From contig NC_053404.1 of NCBI RefSeq assembly GCF_016859285.1, positions 18,821,105-18,885,104 on the forward strand: 64,000 nt of DNA, given 5' to 3'. The notes under the pieces are model-generated. The model searched no databases and had not been told where the DNA came from. It was given only the letters and a program-made list of their open reading frames with translations. Position numbers and translations under genes: made by a program. The first letter of the stretch is position 1; each line of letters begins with the position of its first letter. Source of the stretch: Xiphias gladius (lineage: Eukaryota; Chordata; Actinopteri; Istiophoriformes; Xiphiidae). Of the stretch, positions 50,364-61,817 are shown piece by piece.

Positions 50364-53300
50364 ACACACACACTTACACACTCACAGAACTCAGAGATCT
50401 GCGTGCTAACTTGATGTTCTACTGCTGCGTGCCCTGACGTCCTGTCACTTTGGTTTGATGTGTTTTGTATTGTACTGTACTGTAATGTATTGTATATACG
50501 CTCATATTGTACAGCTGTACAGACAGGGAGTGCGGTGTGTGTCACTGAGGATGCTGGATATTGTTCCATATGAGAGAGATTTATTTTTTTCAGACATCAA
50601 GGTATCAAGGTTAGAAAGAAAATTCTGGAAGAAATTGCCTCACTCGCAGCATGTTTGCTATGATTTGTGATGCTGTAATGTTGCTTGGGCTGGGATTGTT
50701 TCCTGTCTTTATGCTTACTCTGCTCTCAGCATGAAAGGATTACTGAACGGGCCTACCCGGGGCCCGAGGGGGCATGACGTTGGACCCCTGGGCCAGGGCT
50801 TCTGCTTGAAGTGAAGCGGTAGCATTTCTCGTCGGATAGTCCGCCAGACGACCGCAAAGAGACTCAGAACAACCAAAAAAAGAGACACGAGACCACCACG
50901 CAGAGATGCAAAATGACCACGGCGACGCATAAAACGGCCGCAGAGACTCAAAACGACCTCAGAGAGACGCAAAATGCCCACATAGAGAGGAGAATCGACT
51001 GCAAACTATACGCTTCCATTGTTTGTATCAGTGTCTATCATGTCTATCAGTCTGGGGGGGGGGCGGTCATTATTGGGGCCCCCTTGTTTTATAATCCGTC
51101 CATGGCTGTTTGCAACCATCTTCCTGTGCTCCGCTGCGCACTGATGGTTGAACAGTTGGTGTTCGCAGCCCCATTGCAACCATTTTTAACGATGTTGCCT
51201 CGTTTCGGGATCACAGCAACTTCTTCGGTGTTTACGAACGAAACCAGTGGCAGGAATTTTTGACACTAAGGCTCATGTTGTAATAAACTGCAGATTTCCA
51301 ACAGTTTATTACCAAACATGTGTGTTTGCGATGATTTTTTGTTTTTTACTTTATATTTTTGCAGACCATTCGTGAGGTTCATGCAACAGTACAATGTTTT
51401 AGATTTGCAGATGTGTTTTCCCTGCACCATTCCAAGCATCAGTTGGTTTCCGCTCGTTCAAACGAGCTGTAATTCTCAAAAAATAGCTGGAGTAGTGTTG
51501 TCCATTAAAGCGAGAATCAAACGTACAGGCTTTTAGTCAGTGTTACGTGTTATTACAGTTGAGATGCGGCGCCGGGAAGTTTAAATGTCATAAAGGTAAT
51601 GTAACTCTGACAAAAATTGAATGCCGGCCTGATGTTTACTGTGATGTATCACGCAATTTAGCAGCTGGCGAGAGTCCGACCCGAGTGAAAACCAACCGAT
51701 GCCCGGGTGGAAGAGCGGAAAATACACACACACAAATGTCTGGAGCAGAGCTTGTCATGTAAAGCTTGTGTGATTTGTAGTCTCTTAAGCCTTCTCGCGT
51801 AGCACACTCTAAGTGCTTCACAGCCAAACAACTGCACTGGAAAGCCTGAATATTTACTTATACATCATCTTTGTTCTTCGCATTGATAATGCACATGGCC
51901 GATTAGTCTGGTGTCAGAGAAGTAAAACATTGGACCCATACTAGAAACATTTGGAGACAAAAGGCTTACACTGCAAAAGCTGGTTGGGGGAAATCAAACG
52001 GCTTGCTTTTTTTGGAGCCATATAAAGATAGTACTGGCTATTAATCTGGGAGGAGGCGGAGATGGAACTACAGTGCGTAACTTGCTGCATTTTGATCGAT
52101 CCTGTACAAGTTATCGAAGGTGAACTAATCCCTGTAAACTGAAATTGTTTTGTGAACACGAGGTGACTGTCCGGATGAGAAGGGAGGCCCCGGTCGTCTA
52201 TTGGCAACAGGGTATTTGGCAGGGAGGGGGAATAAAACAGTCTGCCCATCACACTTTCAATCCCCAACTGTAGTGTCCTCAAGCAGGGCATGTAATCCTT
52301 ACCTATAAAGTATAGCCGGGCAAATAAAGCTCAGATAAAAATCAAACAAACTTTGATTTTACTCTTAGGGCTAAGATAAATGGCAGATTTAGAGCCATTG
52401 GCCAAATAAACTTCACCACTTGTTGTGCTGCTGGGGGAACGTCTATCCGATTCTACCAGTGGTTATGGCGGCGGCTCAACGCCTGCTTGGTGGTCGTTTT
52501 CAGTTTTTTTTTTCTGGTGCAGTTGCTGGGTGACACGCGGGGCGTCCAGTGTGAAAAGCCATGAGCCGGTTTCGCCAGCGGAGGAGTGGGTTCAATTGCT
52601 CCGCACGGCCCATTTGTTAAAGGGCCCAGCTCGTGTTTGTGCAGGGTTTTCGAACTTAAACTGCATCTCCGACAGGATTCGCCTTCCTCCCGACCGTTTT
52701 TCAAGAGCATAGCAGAAGTTTTAAATGGATTTCCTACCCTCCAGACAGTCACTAGTTTTCAATCAATTCAGTATAGTATTTGCAAATTGCAAAGCTGTAA
52801 TATTTCCTCAAGAAAGGTGACGCAGTGCAAATATATATATATATATTTTTTTTTTTTACTGCATGTAAATGAAGGTATCAACTGAGACCATCGTGTTCAA
52901 GAATGTTCCAACATCGAATCGTACTGGGATATGTCATCACAAATTCAAACCCACAATACAAAAAACTTTAGCGGCAACTTTAGATGCACCAACAAGGAGG
53001 GTTTTCAAAGCAGTCCTTCCTGCATCTGCATTACCCGAAACAACGATAAGATTTCTTCCTGTAGCGATTTAACGGAACCTCATAGCTGCGTCTTACAAAT
53101 ATGTGGTATGCTTTTGACAATGTTGAAAGATTAAATTAAATTTATTAAAGATTTGTTAGTAATGATATAGACCATGCGAATTGCTGGCATGGCACTTTTT
53201 TTTTTTTTTTTTTTCTTTTGGATGAAAATATCAGTGATTTATAATGCCAAGCTGTATTGCTGTCCTCGTTTGTGATTAACCGAAACCGACGACGGAGACC

Positions 53301-54090
53301 GGATCTCATGTTCGTACCGTACCGGTATCTATAAAAAAAAAAAACCCATCTGTCCCGATGCCTCTACCATGGTTAGACGTGAAAACGAGCACAACGAGAA
53401 GAGAGACCACGGAGGAAACCCCCCCCCCCTTGACACGCACAGGCAGAGCCATTACAACAGAAACACGGACGACTCTGCATCCCTGCGCCTCGCCACAGCT
53501 CTGCACTATAGTGAAGCCTCGATACTGTATATGCACAGTCACAACTCTGTGTTTGCCTTTTACCAATAAATACTTTAATGTGGAAACACTTCTGTCATCC
53601 GCCGTCTCCGTCTTTAACACCGTGAAGAGTTATTACGCCGTTCAGGTTTTCTTTAAAAGTGTCCAACGGTAAATGAAATAGGAAAAATAATGGTGACCAG
53701 CTACGAAATAAAGTGACATCTTGAAAATCACATACTGTGTGTGCTTAAGAGGAATGTTGCCATTCAGGTGAATAATAGAAAGGCCTTTTCTGTTTGACCA
53801 TTACTTTTACTTTAAGTATGTTTTGCTGGTAATATTTCTGTATCTTTACATTACAAGTGAATGTAATTTTATTTATTTTTTTAATGGAGATATTACTACT
53901 ACTGCTTGAGTAAAAGATGTGAATACTTCCTTCGCCACTGCTCAGGAATAATATTGGGCTTTAGAGTCACCGACACACACACACACACATTCAATAAAAC
54001 TACACTCACCCATGGAAACAGCTGACATCGTGCAGAATAATGAAAACCTTTTACCTGAAGGGCCTTGACGTTGGATGAAGGTTTGGACAT
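48221..54090 (-). CDS. smpx: smpx, small muscular protein (3 coding exons, 90 aa)
   Basis: Gene-level span. SMPX (Chisel) is a small, proline-rich, probably disordered protein of striated muscle costameres and inner ear; human SMPX is 88 aa. The three exons join in phase 0: [12 protein letters not shown], then [18 protein letters not shown] and [11 protein letters not shown], then [20 protein letters not shown] and [20 protein letters not shown], ending VTKD. NIPMGA.RPGAG, PEEKK..PGA.KLPGP.VNLSE.QN.KSEL and the MSK-N-V-A-Q start are family hallmarks. None of the exons is long enough to stand out as an ORF; the gene was assembled from splice sites. The order klhl34-smpx-mbtps2 and the minus orientation equal human Xp22.12. 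Confidence 0.94.
50000..50086 (-). CDS. smpx: smpx coding exon 2
   Basis: 87 nt on the minus strand, acceptor gatgtccgtcag, donor gtaagac, phase 0 at both ends. Encodes [18 protein letters not shown] then [11 protein letters not shown]. The acceptor has a poor pyrimidine tract, preceded by a GA run and a 70-nt CA repeat (minus sense) within about 130 nt. Confidence 0.94.
50130..50216 (+). repeat. (CT)n(GT)n compound microsatellite
   Basis: CT dinucleotides to about 50,145, then about 35 GT dinucleotides. On the smpx strand it is a CA-GA tract starting about 45 nt upstream of the exon 2 acceptor. Confidence 0.95.
50322..50390 (+). repeat. (CA)n microsatellite, interrupted
   Basis: CA dinucleotides broken by CTCACA words. 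Only about 100 nt from the preceding GT tract and opposite in sense, so the two can pair as an inverted repeat. Confidence 0.9.
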
Positions 54091-54114
54091 AATCCCCCTG
54101 GTAAGTCCACTGAC
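54055..54114 (-). CDS. smpx: smpx first coding exon with 5'UTR
   Basis: The minus-strand exon starts after gctccctccag (acceptor side 54,115) with 24 nt of 5'UTR, then ATG at 54,090. It encodes [12 protein letters not shown] up to CAG|gtaaaa at 54,055. Only 54,055-54,090 is coding in the canonical model. The 24-nt leader has no stop in the frame of the ATG (see the finding on a possible N-terminal extension). Confidence 0.9.
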
Positions 54115-54154
54115 CTGGAGGGAGCACAGATCACAGGACAGTCAGCCTTGTGCC

Positions 54155-54183
54155 TCTGTTTGTGTTTGTGTTTGTGTGTTTGG

Positions 54184-54222
<39 letters not shown>

Positions 54223-54236
54223 CGTGTGTGTGCGCG
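54155..54236 (+). repeat. TG-rich microsatellite
   Basis: tttgtg repeats followed by an uninterrupted TG run and then tgtgcgcgc, just upstream of the first coding exon of smpx (in its sense). Confidence 0.9.
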
Positions 54237-55630
54237 CTTGTGCCGGGGGCATCGGGACACTGTCTCTGTGCTCTTAGAGGCCCGGGATAGCATTTCAGTT
54301 GCTTAGCGACTCTTACAGAGGGACACAGGTAGAGGAACCGTCGCCTGAATCATTGATGAGGGGGGGCTGAGAGAGGCAGCGGGCACTGTCAAAATAAAAG
54401 CGCAGCCGTGCCTCAATTTCAGTGGGAGCACGGGGGGGCACTGAGCACGGTGATGTACTGCGTGGACGCGCCGTGTGGTGGGAAAAGCGCTGAGTGTGGA
54501 TCTCCGTTCACTCCACCTTCTTTTACCGGCAGCCGTCTGCTCTGCGTGGGAACAGGCCTCAGGTTGTACCCCAGCAAAACCACATCAACTCTCCTACTCT
54601 GGGATAATTGCATGTATTGCAACATTTTGCGGCGTGTTACCTATATCGATGACATTCAAAGTACTATCATGATCATCAGTTTGTCACTTTTCTGAAGCTA
54701 AAGGAATCATTTTAAACCCCATGGGACGATCGGAAAATAGCCCCGTAACAAAAGCTGAAAATGGCTCTGTTTTTCTCAGCTGAGGAAAGTTTTGGAAGCG
54801 CGTTGTTTTCACGGGACGGCGACAAACACCGATGTCAATTGCAGTCGTTAAAACGCATTTCCTTCTGTGGCCCCCTCAAGCCCTTCCTTCCTGCCGACAG
54901 TGTGAATACTTAAACGTGGCTCACAAATCTTTACTTATTTTTTTCTAATATCAAGTTTTATTTCTATTAAGTAATTTTTTTTTTTTATTTTACTTCTGCT
55001 CGGTCATTTCCGAGGCTGTCCTCCCATAAAAGGGCCACCCCATAAGTCTTTTCAGCAAATGCCCCAAGACAGCAAGGTTCCCTAACCTTCACGGAAGGTC
55101 ACTTTAATCCAAATCCGGATCTCTTCCCTAAACCCAACCACACCTTGACCATGCGGCGTTGCCGCGTCCTAAAATCCCTTTATTTGTCAGCAGTATTTTA
55201 TAACAGGTTTGGGAAGGCGCGGGCTTGTTGGCCAGCTGCACATCCATCCTCCCCACCGAAGATGCAAATATTTAAAAATAAGTACACACATGTATAGTTT
55301 CATTTTCACAGGTCAACACAGACCCAAGCGGTTCCCCAATCGCAGAAGTTTCCATGGCCCGTTTATCTTATCCTGGAGTAGCTCGGCGGACCAGAGAAAC
55401 CGAGAAACGCAGATACTGTTGCCCGGGGCGCTGTTTGTGCAACAACACGAAGTAAAAGCTTTACTGTCCTTGACGTGAGAGCACAGGCCAGGGCGACCCC
55501 CAAAATACACGACCGCAGACGAGGGGACACACACTCATGCTCGCACAACGTGATGGTATTTATGTTGGCCAGGAGTAGCAGCTGTGCTCTGCGAAGCCTG
55601 ACAAGCCCTTTCACTTTCACACATGTTGTA

Positions 55631-55631
<1 letters not shown>

Positions 55632-55676
<45 letters not shown>
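55632..55676 (+). repeat. (CT)n(CA)n microsatellite
   Basis: About 18 CT dinucleotides passing into CA. Confidence 0.95.
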
Positions 55677-55677
<1 letters not shown>

Positions 55678-55787
55678 TCATAACCACAGCTACAATTATT
55701 CCTCACACTTATAATTATTCAAATCTTCGAACAATAACATCTTTTTAAAACTCTGCGCTTCAAACACCTTCACATAAAGACTCTTTG

Positions 55788-55789
<2 letters not shown>

Positions 55790-55825
<36 letters not shown>
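55790..55825 (+). repeat. (GT)n microsatellite
   Basis: About 18 GT dinucleotides. Confidence 0.95.
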
Positions 55826-55826
<1 letters not shown>

Positions 55827-55984
55827 TGTGGATGTGCGAGGGAGTATGACTGCGCGTGCATGGGTCAGTGCGGGACACTGTTACTGCATTTCTGGCATAG
55901 CAACAAGAGAGCATGTTTAAGGAGCTGCAGCTGCACATACAGCAGCATGAATGAATGACTTAATAATGTAATTTTATATATATA

Positions 55985-56545
55985 TATCTTTGTTGATTAG
56001 GACAAACTTGGTGATATTTTGTTTTTCATCCAGACTGAAATATTTCAAAAACTTTTGAATGGACTGACAAGATAATTTTTTGCAGAGACATTCATGGTCC
56101 TCAGAGGACGAAGCTTAGTGACTTTGGTGATCCCACGACTTTTCCTGTAGCGCCGCCGTGAGGTTGACGTTTCTGGTTCAGAGGGAAGATTCTTGACAAC
56201 TATTGGATAGATTGCTGTGAATTTACTACAGACATTCATGATCCCTGGAGGATAAATTCTAATATCGTCTTTGGCAATCCCTAAACTTTTCAAATAAAAC
56301 CATTATAGGGTCAAAATGTAACTTTGCCCAAAACTATGACCAGATACCTGCAAAACCTATAAAGACATTCCCATCAGCCCCAGTTTGACTTCGTTTTACT
56401 TGCTAATGCTAGCATGCGAAAAGGCTTAACTGAGCTATTAAAACCTAAATATTTATATATATGCTAAACAGCAGCATGTTAGCACTGTCATGAGCATGTC
56501 AACATCCTAAAGGTAGCATCTGTCTCAAAGCACTGCCGTGCTGTG
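55985..56545 (-). mobile_element. Interspersed repeat family C, reverse copy
   Basis: Reverse-complement copy of the 43-kb element: the modules cttgacaactattggatagattgctgtgaatttactacagacattcatgatc and gctaatgctagcatgc are in opposite order. About 560 bp. Confidence 0.7.
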
Positions 56546-56626
56546 TTCTCCATTGTCTTTCAAAAACACATAAGGGAGCCACAACCATTCAATGTCAAAA
56601 ATTAAACTTTATAATTGTCACCTGTT

Positions 56627-57367
56627 TTTAAAGGAGTAGTTTGAAATTTTGTAAAATACACTTATTTGCTTTCTTGCCAAGAGTTAAGTGAGAAGGTCAA
56701 TAGCACTCTCATATCTGTACGCTTAATATGAAGCTACATCCAGCAGGGGATTCGCCTAGCTTAGCATAGCACTGGAAGCAGGCGGAAACAGCTAGCCTGG
56801 ATAGTCAGACGGTAATTATGACCAACTGAATCAGACAAAGGTTGTGTTTCCAAGTTGCAGATATCGTCGGCGATTTCTGGCGGTGACGATATCTCCCACT
56901 TGGTGAAAAGAACGGAAGTGTCAACAAACGTTTGGCAAAATTAGCTGCAAGGCTGCCGTTGCTGGCAGTTACTCTAAAATTTAACATCGACATTTGATGA
57001 AACTGATCATTTCAAAGGAGCCATACTTGGTTTGTTTGTAAACCTCTCGGAATACTTAAACACAGCAATATAAGCAATAGCTAATTTGGGCAATTTAACT
57101 GTTACTGTTAAGCTAGCAGTGGGGGCTAATCATCATGCTGGTTTCAAAGAAAGCAATGGGGGAAAAATAAAAGCTTTGGTTATGGGCGGGTTAAGTTAGG
57201 GTCTACTTCTTAGCATAGCCAGTCTTTATGCTAAGTTAGGCTAACCGTCTCCTAGCTCCAGCTTCACATTTGGCATACAAAGACATGCAACTGATAACAA
57301 TCTCCTCATTTAACTAAGAGAGCGAATAAGTATCTATCCCAGAACTGATAAACTGTTCCTTTAAAGA
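56627..57367. mobile_element. Family B element with long terminal inverted repeats
   Basis: The left end ttaaaggagtagtttg and the right end aaactgttcctttaa are inverted. The left arm (acttatttgctttcttgcc, cctagcttagcatag) is mirrored by the right arm (tcttagcatagccagtctttatgctaagttaggctaacc, gagagcgaataagt). About 740 bp, no transposase. Lies in the 5' region of smpx. Confidence 0.7.
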
Positions 57368-57679
57368 TTTACATTTCAGCAGGAAGTCGGGGCAGACTGC
57401 AACAGACAGGGAAGGAAATGTTGGAAAGTACTGTCGGTTTTGATCGTTTCTTGGGATTTGCTGACAAAAATAAAAGTATAGAAATACGCCAGCCTTGCCC
57501 TTTAAGAATAAAAGTTCCCTTTTGCACAAATGGGATTTGGTCAGTGATTTCTCTCGTCAGAACAGTTTGATTCCCCCTACCACGAAATACTGAATGAATA
57601 TTACAGTAGTGTCCCTCATGCCAGTGGAAAACACAACACGCACATCGACACACACATAGTCAAAGCAGATGTAACTCAC

Positions 57680-57693
57680 CTGTTGATGACACA
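57680..57693 (-). ncRNA. smpx: candidate smpx non-coding first exon (3' edge at 57,680)
   Basis: On the minus strand a strong donor, CAACAG|gtgagt, lies at 57,680, downstream of a TATAAAAA box (57,717-57,724). If that TATA is used the exon is only about 14 nt; if initiation is further upstream near the MEF2-like site it would be about 215 nt. The 5' limit given is a guess from usual TATA spacing. Confidence 0.35.
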
Positions 57694-57716
57694 ACGCTGT
57701 ATCGTCTAACGCTTGA

Positions 57717-57724
57717 TTTTTATA
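57717..57724 (-). promoter_or_regulatory. TATA box candidate for smpx
   Basis: The minus strand reads gcgTATAAAAATC about 37 nt upstream of the gtgagt donor. It is the best TATA match between the first coding exon of smpx and mbtps2. Confidence 0.35.
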
Positions 57725-57924
57725 CGCACTCAGACTTCTCCCGCCTGTCCACTTACACCTTCTATCGATCTATCTGTCTATCTCTCACGGACTTGTTTCC
57801 CCTCGACTCTCCATCTCTTTCTTTTTCCCTTTCTCTTCTCTTCCTCTCTCCGCCCTCTCTCTTTCTCTCCGGCCGCCTCGTAAGTGGCAGAAAGGATTCC
57901 TCTCATATCTGGGATTTGTTCTCA

Positions 57925-57934
57925 CTATAAATAG
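57925..57934 (-). promoter_or_regulatory. MEF2-type site upstream of smpx
   Basis: CTATAAATAG (CTATTTATAG on the minus strand) matches the MEF2 consensus YTA(A/T)4TAR exactly. It lies about 200 nt upstream of the TATA candidate. MEF2 drives many striated-muscle genes, and SMPX is muscle-enriched. The site could itself act as a TATA element. Confidence 0.4.
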
Positions 57935-58049
57935 ACGAGTGATACACAGAAGGGACCTGCTTTCTATCCAACACACACACTCACACACACTCTCAGGCTC
58001 ACATTGACACACACAGAGACGGACCAAAACACAGTCAAACAGTAGCGGG

Positions 58050-59215
58050 CATGTGCCCTGATTGGAACATCTTTTAAAGGTTTTTGTGCAATAATTACGG
58101 CAAAATGTTCCAGTGAGGGAACTGATTTAACTGCAAGACCAAACTTCATTCAAAAACTGGAACGTTTAAAGCATGAAACATCCGAGTGTGGTCCCGGATT
58201 TGAACATCCTTTTAAGGTTGTTTTTTTTTTTTAAACTGCAATTACGGTACAATGTTCCGGTGAGGGAGAGACTTTAACCGCAGGACCAAACTCAATTCGA
58301 AAAACTTGAACACACAAACACGAAATTGTCTGCTTACATGATATTCACAAATGTTTATATTGACAGGCATCGTCATCTTTTACCGCATCTTCCTCAAATC
58401 CTGACACTCGAAGACAAAACTTTCTGGTTATAGCATATTCACAGATGTTGAGGGAGACATCTAAGGTCCCATATTTGAACATCTTTTAGAGTTTTTTAAT
58501 CTAAATTATGGTCAAATGTTCCAGTGAAGAAAAGCACGTACCTGCAAAACAAAACTTAATTCCAAAAAATGTAACATTTTAGCATGAAACACCGGAAAAC
58601 CTGCTAAAAAGTCTGATTATATGATATTCACAAATTTTTAGAGAGACAAGTATGGTCCTCGAACATCTTTCTTTAGGTTTTTAAAGTATAATCAAAGTAA
58701 AAATGTTCATATGAATCATATGACCAAGCATCATTCGAAAAATTGAACATTTAGGCTCGAAAAACAGAAAAAACCAACTGTCTGCTTATATGATATCCAT
58801 AAATCTTTATTGTGACAAGCATGATCCCAGATTTGAATGTCTTTTTTTAAGGTTTTTGGGCTATAATTACAATAAAATGTTCCAGAGAGGGGAATAATTC
58901 AACCGCAAGACTAAGCTTCATTCAAAAAATGGAACATTTAAGAATGAAACACCCAAAAACAAAACTGTCTGCTTATAAGACATTCACTAATGATGACAGG
59001 TATAGTCCCTGATTTCAGCATCTTTTTAAGGATTTTTGAGCTGATTGTCTTTGAGCCGAAATAATTGAACTGCAAGACCAAACTCTCATTCAAAAAAAAA
59101 ATTGACATTTAAGCCGGAAACACTCGAACACCAAACTGCCTGGTTATGTGATATTCACAAATGCAATCGGTGTCATTTTTTTACTGCATCTTCCTCAAAT
59201 CCTGACACTTCAGTC
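58050..59215. repeat. Degenerate tandem repeat, about 180-bp period, six units
   Basis: The core tttgaacatcttttaaggttttt recurs near 58,065, 58,203, 58,478, 58,659, 58,837 and 59,018, each followed by aattacggtaaaatgttccagtga, accaaacttcattcaaaaaatgg, acatttaagcatgaaacacc and ctgcttatatgatattcacaaat. Spacings are about 138, 275, 181, 178 and 181. A block tgcatcttcctcaaatcctgacact is inserted in the second unit and recurs at the end. Confidence 0.85.
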
Positions 59216-59273
59216 CTCAAAACACTCCTCCTAATCTCAGTGACTAAAATGGAACTGCCCTATTTCAGCTCTG

Positions 59274-59311
59274 ACACACACACACACACGCACGCACACA
59301 CACACACACAT
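59274..59311 (+). repeat. (CA)n microsatellite
   Basis: CA dinucleotides with CACG interruptions. A GT tract follows at 59,388. Confidence 0.9.
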
Positions 59312-59386
59312 TAATACACACACATAAGTAGTTATGCTGGTAAGTCTGCATTTAAACATTGATGCACACAGTGATCTGGGTAAAAG

Positions 59387-59387
<1 letters not shown>

Positions 59388-59417
<30 letters not shown>

Positions 59418-59430
59418 TGTGTGTGTGCGC
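59388..59430 (+). repeat. (GT)n microsatellite
   Basis: About 20 GT dinucleotides passing into gtgcgcgtgcgc, a Z-DNA-prone alternating sequence next to the CpG-rich segment. Confidence 0.9.
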
Positions 59431-59720
59431 GTGCGCTTCTGTCTGCGCACGTGTTCCTGTATATCTGAAGTCTCTTGGAGTGTGCGCGTTCACCGATTCC
59501 ACCTGCCTTTCCTTAAATATGTTGCTCGGCCGGTTCCTCAGATGAAGCCATCCACCTCGACTGCACGGAACCGCGGCCTCTTCAGTCTCCTCTCCAGTCT
59601 CACCTATGAAAATCCCCCTACTGCGTGCCGCGATAGTAAAATGAAGAGACTCAAACCGCGGGCTCGTTATGTATTTCAAAGTATGCAAATACGGCCCGCG
59701 CGACCGCACGCTGGTCTTAC

Positions 59721-59960
59721 CTGTTGGCAGAGGCAGTCCTTACCCATCACAGATCCCTGAGTGTGTTGTCTGCGTCTAATACACCACGGCCCGGGTGCAA
59801 GGCCGTCGCCTCGGGAGGCCGGGGCCGAACCGCACCGGGAGGACAGCCACGCGTGAAGGCAGAGGCCGCGCTGAGTGTGCGGTAGTTGGGAGCGACTCCC
59901 CGGGGTAGAGATCCCCGGCGTGTCCGCGTTACCGGGTCGGGTACAGTGGGCACCAAACCT
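59721..59960 (-). promoter_or_regulatory. CpG-rich segment with minus-strand donor, possible alternative smpx first exon
   Basis: About 240 nt with many CpGs, unlike the AT-rich surroundings. On the minus strand it ends in a textbook donor, TGCCAACAG|gtaaga. An ATG 27 nt before the donor (59,747) opens MGKDCLCQQ. Spliced to the acceptor at 54,115 it would run in frame into the smpx ATG. A CpG-type promoter of smpx or of an unknown transcript are both possible. Confidence 0.3.
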
Positions 59961-61015
59961 TCCTGCTGCGTGGCATTTGGCTCGGGGTAATTTGACTGCA
60001 AATTGGTTTGGTAATGGACCATTCAAGCAAAATATATAATGAAATGATAAGAGCTCATGAAGCTTGATCAAATCGTAAAGCGCTGTCTTTTTATTATTAC
60101 ACTTTATATAGTTCCGACGTGGTGCAAAATTCATCTTTAATTGCATATAGGACACAAACTAATACTTTAAGATGTTTTAAAACATGTCCGGAGGGAATCT
60201 TTCATCTTTAATCTTCTCCACTGGTTTTTCTTTGCCTATTTTTTAACTATCACTTATATGTATCTTTAGTCATTGTCATTTGATTTCTCTCTTTTATTTT
60301 ATTGAACAACCTGAGTGCCAGTAAAGAGACTGCATTTATTCCCAGTATCTGCATTGTTCTTGTATTTTTTTTTTTTTTTTTTTTTTACCAGTGAGCGACT
60401 GAATTCCTTAAATTAGAGCTTTTTTGGACGAGAGCTTCAGTTCAAGGTTTGGGTCAGGGGGTGGGCGAGCTGTAGATTTGGTGCTGGGATTTAGATTAGA
60501 ATTTAAATTTGGTAATAAAAAAAAAAAAAAAGGAGGTTTGCAGCAGAGTTGACCTTTACTCTCACATTGTTCCCAAACAAAGTGACTTCCCAACCTTTGT
60601 CTTCAGGTTACTGGATGTAAACATGTAAACTGGAGTCTCCGTGGGGCACTGGGACACTGGCCATGTCGATTTGAAGTGCAGCCAACACACGAAGGCTTAT
60701 CCGTGAGCAGGTTTACCGTATGTTCCCCGTTCGCATTTGTGGCCTAATGAGTCAGACTGGGAGCTGGTTTCTGTGTTTTGTGTCTGTGTCAGTCCGAGCA
60801 CATTTATTGGTGTTCCTTCACCCTCCTGACCTTTGGGTAGGATGAAATCCAATATCTGGACACAGAGATGTTTTTTTTTTTGTTTTTTGTTTTTTTTCTC
60901 GCTGCAGCTCAGGCAAAGTAGCTCTGCAAACTCTGATTGAATGCTCTGGACCCCATTTCAAGGACTAGTGCTGCCTTCAGGAGCTCAGCATAACATCATA
61001 TCCATCTCAAAGCCC

Positions 61016-61041
61016 TTTCTTTCTTTCTTTCTTTCTTTCTT

Positions 61042-61080
<39 letters not shown>

Positions 61081-61094
61081 TTCTTTCTGTCTTT
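61016..61094 (+). repeat. (TTTC)n(TGTC)n tetranucleotide tract
   Basis: Pure pyrimidine TTTC repeats change to TGTC repeats at about 61,044 and back to TTTC at 61,081. Confidence 0.95.
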
Positions 61095-61185
61095 ATTTTC
61101 ACTGTATTTCTTTTTGGTTTTTGACTTTTTTAAGTGTAATTTTTTTTTTTGTATTTCTGTCTTTTTTACCCTTTCTTTGTTTCTT

Positions 61186-61272
61186 TGATTAAACGATTAA
61201 TCGATAATCAAAATAGCTGCCGATTATTTCCTGTCAATCGACTGATTGATTAATCGACTGCTTGTGCTTTAA
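61186..61272 (+). mobile_element. Fragment of TIR element family A
   Basis: gattaaacgattaatcgataatcaaaatagctgccgattatttcctgtcaatcgactgattgattaatcgactg, the right end of family A; the rest is absent. Lies next to the (TTTC)n tract upstream of mbtps2. Confidence 0.6.
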
Positions 61273-61505
61273 TGCTGTCCCATCTATCATTATCATATCA
61301 TTATTATTTATTTATTTTTGTCAAATACTGCTTCTAGTAAAGATTTAAAATGCTTTAGCCCCTTTTGTGCCTCTCTTTTGTTGTAATTACTTTCAAATGG
61401 ACTGCCCAGGCATATTTTTACATAATTTTATTTAGTCTGTTTATTGAATTGTTTATGTACTAATGCTTGGATGATGCTCAGATGCAATGTCTGTACGTTT
61501 GAAAT

Positions 61506-61558
61506 TAAAGAAAGAAAGAAAAAGAAAAAGAAAGAAAAAAGAAAGAAAGAAAGAAAGT
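61506..61558 (+). repeat. (GAAA)n tract
   Basis: Polypurine GAAA/GAAAAA run about 300 nt upstream of the mbtps2 ATG, opposite in sense to the TTTC tract at 61,016. Confidence 0.95.
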
Positions 61559-61817
61559 GGAAATGGAAAGTCCTCCAGTTGAACACTTGGTGGCGGTAGT
61601 GCTCTGCTTGGTCGCTGCTGTTTCCCCCCTCGAAGGAGCAGAAGAAGCAGAAGAAGAAACCCCACCAGGAAGAGTTTGTCGCGCAGTGCTGACGGTTCTT
61701 TCCACGCAGAGCGCCTCTGAAAACAAACGCCGCCTTCCCTCACATCCAGTAGAAAATGCCGACATTGTAATGCGTGACCGCGGCTAGCTGCGAGACAAAG
61801 AGCGGGCCGAGGGAGTG

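Noticed and set aside
52425..52752. Two overlapping ORFs on opposite strands near 52.5 kb
   Set aside because: They mirror one another over a GC-richer patch; no domain, no splice context, within smpx intron 1.
59676..60155. 159-codon minus-strand ORF in CpG-rich DNA
   Set aside because: High GC lowers stop frequency. Only its last part, before the gtaaga donor, is of interest, and it is treated as an exon candidate rather than a gene.
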